A stretch of 64,000 nt of DNA from Hominiventricola aquisgranensis (lineage in GTDB: Bacteria; Bacillota; Clostridia; Lachnospirales; Lachnospiraceae). Location: assembly GCF_040096225.1 (NCBI RefSeq), contig NZ_JBBMFC010000010.1:40416-104415 (forward strand), read 5' to 3'. How positions within the stretch are numbered: the first letter of the stretch is position 1; each line of letters starts with the position of its first letter. Under the pieces are notes generated by a model. The model did not search any database. It was given only the letters and a program-made list of their open reading frames with translations, and had not been told where the DNA came from. Of this stretch, positions 59,710 through 64,000 are shown piece after piece. Position numbers and translations under genes: made by a program.

Positions 59710-60153
59710 ATGATTATTGCGATTGTAATAGGCGTCTCATGTCTGTTCTGGATCATAGCTGCCATATTGTTTGTATGTGCAAAAGGTGTGGATCGCAGGA
59801 TTAGTGAGTCGAAGAAAGACTGCGTGGAGAAGACGACTGCGACAGTTGTGGATGTGGAAGAAGTCTACAAGAGAAATGTGGATACCTATAATTACACATG
59901 GTATCCAGCATACGAATTTTATGTAAATGGCGAACGGGTAGTACAAAAGAGTGTGATTGGAACAGAAAAAAATTCTGTTCAAACAGGGCAGCAGACAATC
60001 TTATATTATAATCCGGAGAATCCACATATGATATATGTTCCGGCAGAAAATCAGACGTCTGTATCGGCGATCCTGAAAATAATAGGGATTGCTTTTGTGA
60101 TTTGCGGATGTTTAGCGGGAATCATTGGTTTCGTTGTGTCTAAGAATATGTAA
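59710..60153 (+). CDS. DUF3592-like membrane protein
   Basis: A 147-aa protein with TM1 (about 3-25), an extracellular beta domain (TATVVDVEEVYKRNVDTYNYTWYPAYEFYVNGE, then VQTGQQTILYYNPENPH) and TM2 (about 118-142). This is the DUF3592 layout, frequently found in immunity-type gene clusters. The last about 55 codons are repeated almost exactly at 62688-62854. Confidence 0.75.
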   Translation: MIIAIVIGVSCLFWIIAAILFVCAKGVDRRISESKKDCVEKTTATVVDVEEVYKRNVDTYNYTWYPAYEFYVNGERVVQKSVIGTEKNSVQTGQQTILYYNPENPHMIYVPAENQTSVSAILKIIGIAFVICGCLAGIIGFVVSKNM

Positions 60154-60174
60154 ACATATAGCGTGAGTATTTAT

Positions 60175-60852
60175 ATGAAACGGGGGTACACATTGAGAAA
60201 AATAAATTGGGTAATACCTGGTGGCAGAAGCAAGCGCATGTTTCTTATGCTAGGATGTGTGTCATGGATACTTATGCTTCTGTGTAGTTGCGGAAGAAAT
60301 CTGCCTGATTCAGAACAGGTGATTAAACGATATTTGAAGGAAAAATACAATCAGGAGTTTCAGATTGTACATACTGAGAGAAAAAATATTGGTCAGAATT
60401 TTGGTGAGTTCATAAATACTGGGGAGGCAGTATCACTAAATGAATCAGATGATGCTTTTTCATTTACGATTTATGAAGATGGAAGAATCACAGATAATTA
60501 TCCCAAGGTGATACTTGGGAATCAGATCAAACAGGATATTTATTCAATATTAGATCACGGGAAACTAGAATACACAAATGTTGATATTCGTTTCATAGAG
60601 AGTGATCAGGAATATGTTACTTTTGAGGATTATAAAAGCAACCATAATGTTTTAATATTCAGTGACTTGAAAGGTTTGGAGACCAATGTCGATAAGAATA
60701 TTGAAAATGCATATGACCTTTTATGTGCACTGAGAGACCAAGGCTATTATTTTTGTTTGACAATAGATATTGATAAAGCCAGTAAAACGATTATTTATGA
60801 TCAAGACAATGAAATGATTTCCAAAGATTCATTCATTCAGAAGTTCAGTTAA
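60175..60852 (+). CDS. putative lipoprotein
   Basis: About 225 aa. A basic N-terminus and a hydrophobic stretch end in a lipobox-like LLCS-C, followed by an extracellular domain (YLKEKYNQEFQIVHTER ... YDLLCALRDQGYYFCLTIDID). Start choices are GTG 60163, ATG 60175 and ATG 60238; the last gives the most normal signal peptide length. The C-terminal pattern resembles exported DUF-type proteins of Lachnospiraceae; the function is unknown. Confidence 0.6.
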   Translation: MKRGYTLRKINWVIPGGRSKRMFLMLGCVSWILMLLCSCGRNLPDSEQVIKRYLKEKYNQEFQIVHTERKNIGQNFGEFINTGEAVSLNESDDAFSFTIYEDGRITDNYPKVILGNQIKQDIYSILDHGKLEYTNVDIRFIESDQEYVTFEDYKSNHNVLIFSDLKGLETNVDKNIENAYDLLCALRDQGYYFCLTIDIDKASKTIIYDQDNEMISKDSFIQKFS

Positions 60853-60857
60853 CCGGA

Positions 60858-61049
60858 ATGTATGCAAGGTGGATTGCTATGCCGAAAAATAGTAATAGTG
60901 GAAGTGATTTGGCAACATATATTGCAAGCAATGCGGAACTATTGACAGAGCAAAATTATACAGATATTGATGCGTTGGTCTTTGCAGAAATTATTCATAG
61001 GGGGGTTACGGATGAGGAAGGTGAAGTTTTTACGAATAAATATTATTAA
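60858..61049 (+). pseudogene. chimeric remnant: Mbeg1-like start joined to a DUF4176-like end
   Basis: The front (LATYIASNAELLTEQNYTDIDALVFAE) has the pattern of DUF2974/Mbeg1-like hydrolases, which should continue for hundreds of residues. Instead it joins EIIHRGVTDEEGEVFTNKY, which matches the DUF4176 piece at 62090-62150. The switch falls in GCAGAAATTATTCATAGG, shared by both sites. It probably arose by recombination between cassettes. The start is 60858 or ATG 60879. Confidence 0.6.
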
Positions 61050-61164
61050 TTTCTTATTGTAAGAAGAGATGATAGCCTACAAAAGTAGTAATGAGAAATC
61101 GTACGTGACTATCTGAAAAGATATGAAGGAATGAATCATGAGTACATAACTTGATATTATCTTA

Positions 61165-61830
61165 TTGATCAGACGATGGGAAGGAATACAAAAGGGAATG
61201 TATCGATTGAAAGTGCAGCATATATTGTATTTGATAGCAGTAGTGTTTGGTGTAATTGGCTTTTTGAATTTTCAGAGCTCTATGCGTACATCATCCTATG
61301 AGAAAGTATCTGGCTACATAACGGATGTAGAGGAAACATCAGAATTGACGAAGGCAGGATATAAGCCAAGATATAATTATATTATTCATTGGTTCCGTGA
61401 TGGTGAGGAATATCAACGAGCTGTATATGAAGCATTATCGGAGCCGGATGAGTCCGCAACAGAGTTTTGGGCAAGCCTGGATAATACAGACGCTATAGCT
61501 TCTGAACCGGCGGGTATTCGGACAGAGGCTTATCTGAACTGGCTGGTTGCCGCTTTGAGTGCGATCCTGGGGGGGATGATAGATGCCAGAAATAGCAGGA
61601 AAACGGGAAAAAACAGAAGCAGACGTAGAGATGAAAGGGAAAATGCGCAGATTCTATGGTCAGTTGTTGCATTTTGCATGGCTATTGGTGTTGCTATTAC
61701 AGGATTTTCACTATGGATTTCGTATAGAGACGGTTATTACATAAATTCGGTTATGAAGGATTTACTTCTTGTTTTTGCCATTGGATTCATTGGCTGTCTG
61801 ATCGGAGTGAAAAAGAACAAGACAAAATAG
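61165..61830 (+). CDS. membrane protein of cassette 2, DUF3592-like
   Basis: Up to 221 aa. TM1 (about 20-36) precedes a soluble domain (SGYITDVEETSELTKAGYKPRYNYIIHWFRDGEEY), then three more membrane segments with a basic loop (RNSRKTGKNRSRRRDER) between them. The start is TTG 61165 or ATG 61198; neither has a clear ribosome site at good spacing. It corresponds in position to the 58413 gene of cassette 1. Confidence 0.6.
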   Translation: MIRRWEGIQKGMYRLKVQHILYLIAVVFGVIGFLNFQSSMRTSSYEKVSGYITDVEETSELTKAGYKPRYNYIIHWFRDGEEYQRAVYEALSEPDESATEFWASLDNTDAIASEPAGIRTEAYLNWLVAALSAILGGMIDARNSRKTGKNRSRRRDERENAQILWSVVAFCMAIGVAITGFSLWISYRDGYYINSVMKDLLLVFAIGFIGCLIGVKKNKTK

Positions 61831-61836
61831 GGGCTA

Positions 61837-61968
61837 GTGATAGACCCGGCAGGAACAGCTATTGGAAAAATTGTTGGTTCTGCGGTTGGTGGAGTGGTAG
61901 GAAACGGTGTTTCTATAGCTATGAATGTGGATTTAGATGGTGACGGAGAAACTGGAAAAGAGTTATGA
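61837..61968 (+). CDS. 43-aa glycine-zipper-like micro-ORF of cassette 2
   Basis: It starts with GTG and encodes DPAGTAIGKIVGSAVGGVVG, then an acidic end with DLDGDGETGKEL. The regular Gly/Ala spacing is that of glycine-zipper membrane peptides seen in bacteriocins and in toxin N-termini. It is coupled by ATGA to the DUF4176 frame that follows. Expression is uncertain. Confidence 0.5.
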   Translation: MIDPAGTAIGKIVGSAVGGVVGNGVSIAMNVDLDGDGETGKEL

Positions 61969-62120
61969 TTTATGGGAGAAAACAGAAACATTTGGAGTCG
62001 AACAAAGAGTACGACTATATTGCATGTTTATATCCGGAGGGCAATCTGAGAGCGGATAAATGTGTTTTTTTCAATAATGAGGATATTGCAGAAATTATTC
62101 ATAGGGGGTTTTACGGATGA
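61965..62120 (+). pseudogene. DUF4176-like protein, front missing and end frameshifted (cassette 2)
   Basis: 51 codons, MIYGRKQKHLESNKEYDYIACLYPEGN ... FFNNEDIAEIIHRGFYG, a clear DUF4176 pattern lacking its usual N-terminal LPIGSVV part. Removing one T from GGGGGTTTT (62105-62113) would continue the frame as FTDEEGEVFTNKYLTAGVRQ. The sister copy at about 61012 has GGGGGGTT and stays open. Hence a homopolymer indel. Confidence 0.7.
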
Positions 62121-62168
62121 GGAAGGTGAAGTTTTTACGAATAAATATTTGACTGCTGGGGTGAGACA

Positions 62169-62603
62169 ATGAAAAAAATCCAAACGAATCAGACGAAAGA
62201 GAAATTCTATGAAAAATTGAATATGGAATATCAAAAAGAGCGTAACCATGACAAATGGCATCCGTGTACACATCTGATAAAAAAAGATGGGAAGTATTAT
62301 GTATATTATCGTTCAGGAAAAAATGTCTATAAATGGTCTGTGCAATACTTTGAGAATCAACAGATCATTGAACTGCAACATGTGTGGAATATAGCGGATT
62401 ATGTGATGTGGATTCCGTTAGCGGCAATGGATGTATTTTTTGCGTGCTTTTGTGTGTTCAATAAACTATGGCAGTATATACCTGTATTATGCATGGTAAT
62501 TGCAGTACTGGAATTTCTGCCCTATTATGTGTTTGTGGCTCGTTTAGGAGAAAATGTAGTGACGAAGTATATAATAAGCTGTTTGGAAGACAAGGATCTA
62601 TAG
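62169..62603 (+). CDS. membrane protein of cassette 2, paralogue of the gene at 59034
   Basis: A 144-aa protein with a soluble N-terminal half (YQKERNHDKWHPCTHLIKKD, WSVQYFENQQII) and two membrane helices (about 78-120) with LEFLPYYVF, matching the layout and LLEVLPFYAL motif of the 59034 gene. It starts right after the DUF4176 remnant, as in cassette 1. An immunity-type role is possible; it is not shown by sequence. Confidence 0.6.
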   Translation: MKKIQTNQTKEKFYEKLNMEYQKERNHDKWHPCTHLIKKDGKYYVYYRSGKNVYKWSVQYFENQQIIELQHVWNIADYVMWIPLAAMDVFFACFCVFNKLWQYIPVLCMVIAVLEFLPYYVFVARLGENVVTKYIISCLEDKDL

Positions 62604-62637
62604 AACAGATACTAGGATGAATGATATGCTGAAAGCA

Positions 62638-62860
62638 AGGAAATCTACGAAATGTAAAAGTTAATGAAATGTTTGTGCCTGATTCTGGGCAGCAGACAAT
62701 CTTATATTATAATCCGGAGAATCCACATATGATATATGTTCCGGCAGAAAATCAGACGTCTGTATCGACGATCCTGAAAATAATAGGGATTGCTTTTGTG
62801 ATTTGCGGATGTTTAGTGGGAATCATTGGTTTCGTTGTGTCTAAGAATATGTAAACATAT
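62638..62860 (+). repeat. near-identical, internally deleted copy of 59467-60160
   Basis: The segment starts with the end of the 59034-type gene (GAAATCTACGAAATGTAAAAG), then the first bases of the 59496 lipoprotein gene up to GATTCTGG, and jumps to GGGCAGCAGACAATC of the DUF3592 gene, running to its stop at 62854. About 465 bases present in copy 1 are missing. Only a handful of base differences are seen, so the duplication is recent. Confidence 0.85.
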
Positions 62861-62969
62861 AGTGTGAGATATTTACGGACCATTTTTTGTGGTTTTGGTT
62901 CTTTTATGTCTTAAAATGAGATATCAGGGAATTGAAACAATAGGGTTAAAAGAAGGAAATATTTTTCCA
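62861..62969. other. gap, nothing recognised
   Basis: An A+T-rich stretch after the duplicated segment; no gene or strong repeat was seen. Confidence 0.3.
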
Positions 62970-63278
62970 TCATAAGTCAATCCCCATTTCCGGATCGCCG
63001 CCGTTTTCTATGAAACGGATTCCTTCGGCGGTAAGTCTGATAACCGCATCGTCATCCAAAGCACTGAACGCATCTGAATTATTTGAGAACTGAATCAGAT
63101 TGCACTGCTCTAAATAATAAAGCTGATCGGAAATGTCAGGTGTGGTAATCAAACCACATGACATCATTTTGTTGGTCAATGTTTTTGTCGAAAGGGAAAA
63201 ATGATATCCTTTTACAAGGCTTCTCAATATGTACCCTCTGATTGAAGCATTGATCCCAGAATTAGAAAAACCACCCAT
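62970..63278 (-). CDS. small winged-helix-like protein, phage-related type
   Basis: A 102-aa protein starting MGGFSNSGINASIRGYILRSL, with LTNKMMSCGLITTPDISDQLYYLEQCNLIQF and ending IRFIENGGDPEMGIDL. The helix-helix-wing arrangement resembles small proteins of Mu-like prophages in Clostridia. AAGGAG is 8 bases from ATG 63278 and only 2 from 63284, so 63278 is used. No other phage gene is nearby, so it may be a leftover. Confidence 0.65.
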   Translation of the reverse strand: MGGFSNSGINASIRGYILRSLVKGYHFSLSTKTLTNKMMSCGLITTPDISDQLYYLEQCNLIQFSNNSDAFSALDDDAVIRLTAEGIRFIENGGDPEMGIDL

Positions 63279-63359
63279 TTGCATCGCTCCTTTCTCTCGT
63301 CATACAAGCTATTTTTGCTTGCGTTAAATATCGTTGACTTATTTTGGACTAAGTTTAAG

Positions 63360-63524
63360 ATGTTTGAGAAAAAAGCAACCTCAACGGATGGTTTTTCACG
63401 TTTTGTAGGGAACTTCACAGCAGGTACGAATATCCCTATCATGAAAGCCGCCAAGGAGTTACAGACCTTTAAGAATACTGCTGAGAAAAAGCTCCCTGAT
63501 AAGGATATTGAAGAATTTCATTAA
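63360..63524 (+). CDS. short hypothetical frame
   Basis: 54 codons, MFEKKATSTDGFSRFVGNFT ... LPDKDIEEFH. No ribosome site and no recognised family. It ends just before a strong hairpin and could be a gene fragment. Confidence 0.3.
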   Translation: MFEKKATSTDGFSRFVGNFTAGTNIPIMKAAKELQTFKNTAEKKLPDKDIEEFH

Positions 63525-63543
63525 ACAGTTATTCCAGGAATAT

Positions 63544-63588
63544 AATAAAACGTATGCCTGTGGAGAGCCTGCAGACATACGTTTTATT
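63544..63588. terminator. bidirectional hairpin next to the insertion sequence
   Basis: AATAAAACGTATG (63544-63556) and CATACGTTTTATT (63576-63588) are exact 13-bp arms with an inner CTG/CAG pairing. It lies just outside the IS end and could stop transcripts in both directions. Confidence 0.75.
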
Positions 63589-63590
63589 AA

Positions 63591-64000
63591 GAGACCGTTT
63601 CAAGTTTTGTGTAAACGTTAAAAACTGATATAAGATTTGTGAATAGTTACAAATGGGCAGAGCCGATTTTCCGGATTCTGCCCATATCTGCATTATACAG
63701 GAGTTTTTGGGCATGTCAATAAAACCTGCCTAAAACAAGCTGTTTTTACAGGTTGCGTCCGATTAGACGTTCTTCAAAATAGATTTCCAGCTGGGAATGG
63801 ATCTGCCCCCAGTCCTGCCTGTGTCCGGTCCATTTTTTCGTGATATCCATAGTTGCCAGATACAGCATTTTTAAAAGGCTATCATCTGACGGAAAAACTG
63901 TCTTGCTTTTGGTCACTTTCCGAAGCTGGCGGTTGAATCCTTCAATGGCATTTGTAGTGTAAATCAGGCGTCTTACTGCTTCTGGATATTTGAAATAAGT
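63591..64000 (-). mobile_element. IS256-family insertion sequence, one end
   Basis: The end reads GAGACCGTTTCAAGTTTTGT (from 63591), the type of terminal repeat seen in IS256-family elements. The transposase gene runs toward it from the right edge. A hairpin between gene and end (ATGGGCAGA 63653-63661, TCTGCCCAT 63677-63685) may stop outside transcription. The other end lies beyond the window. Confidence 0.8.
63746..64000 (-). CDS. IS256-family transposase, C-terminal part
   Basis: 84 codons at the window edge: YPEAVRRLIYTTNAIEGFNRQ, then KTVFPSDDSLLKMLYLATMDI and a KWTGHRQDWGQIHSQLEIYF end. The TTNAIEGFNR..RK.TK motif with its catalytic Glu is the mark of IS256/Mutator-type transposases. 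The N-terminal part is outside the window. No damage is seen in this part. Confidence 0.92.
   Translation of the reverse strand, partial: TYFKYPEAVRRLIYTTNAIEGFNRQLRKVTKSKTVFPSDDSLLKMLYLATMDITKKWTGHRQDWGQIHSQLEIYFEERLIGRNL

Noticed and set aside
63544..63588. Terminal inverted repeat of the IS256-like element
   Set aside because: The hairpin is symmetric in itself and lies outside the GAGACCGTTT end, so it is more likely a terminator at the target.

Overview
The window looks like the chromosome of a gut Lachnospiraceae-type Clostridia. This rests on the A+T-rich coding style, the AGGAGG ribosome sites, the CD1107-CD1112-type conjugation genes, and a MetRS tail and chemotaxis/c-di-GMP genes of the kind seen in that family. 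No rRNA, tRNA or CRISPR array was recognised.

Layout. (1) 1 to about 2519 is the right-hand part of a small G+C-rich Tn4451-like element (tnpW, a small reverse-strand gene, the large serine recombinase tnpX). It has landed inside the small membrane-protein gene (Maff2 family) of a conjugation operon. (2) 2520 to about 43824 is the right part of a large Tn1549-like integrative conjugative element (ICE). It carries a type IV secretion block (VirB6, PrgI, VirB4, an M23+NlpC/P60 wall hydrolase, DUF4315, DUF4366), topoisomerase III, a 2901-aa methylase/helicase, a DUF1016 nuclease, a large ArdC-like antirestriction protein and a transfer-assisting protein. After the cargo come XRE, relaxase, MobC, a putative oriT, an HTH protein, excisionase, a small repressor and a tyrosine integrase. 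(3) The cargo (27797-38230) is a mecA-like penicillin-binding protein, three paralogous lipoprotein-like proteins and two membrane proteins. It faces a convergent blaR1-blaI pair, and both ends carry TTAC/GTAA operators lying over near-consensus promoters. (4) 43825-48546 is the end of metG plus accessory and decayed ICE genes. (5) 48760-55245 is a c-di-GMP/chemotaxis cluster in which one gene is frameshifted and another has an in-frame stop. (6) 55268-62860 is a graveyard: VirB4 debris, a nonsense-mutated regulator, and two paralogous cassettes of micro-ORF, DUF4176 piece and membrane protein. (7) 63591-64000 is one end of an IS256-family insertion sequence.

How it works together. The conjugation, relaxase and Int/Xis genes would move the ICE. 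The helicase/methylase and ArdC-like proteins probably aid establishment in a new host. The cargo should give inducible beta-lactam tolerance: BlaR1 senses the drug, BlaI is inactivated, and the low-affinity PBP is made together with a set of envelope proteins of unknown role.

The most notable points are the mec-like operon with uncharacterised lipoproteins; a TnpV gene written in a second frame inside the helicase gene; a palindromic DNA repeat that recurs in frame inside linkers of three ICE proteins; and the nested insertion that cuts the Maff2 gene. All functions are inferred from reading the sequence; no database search was run.
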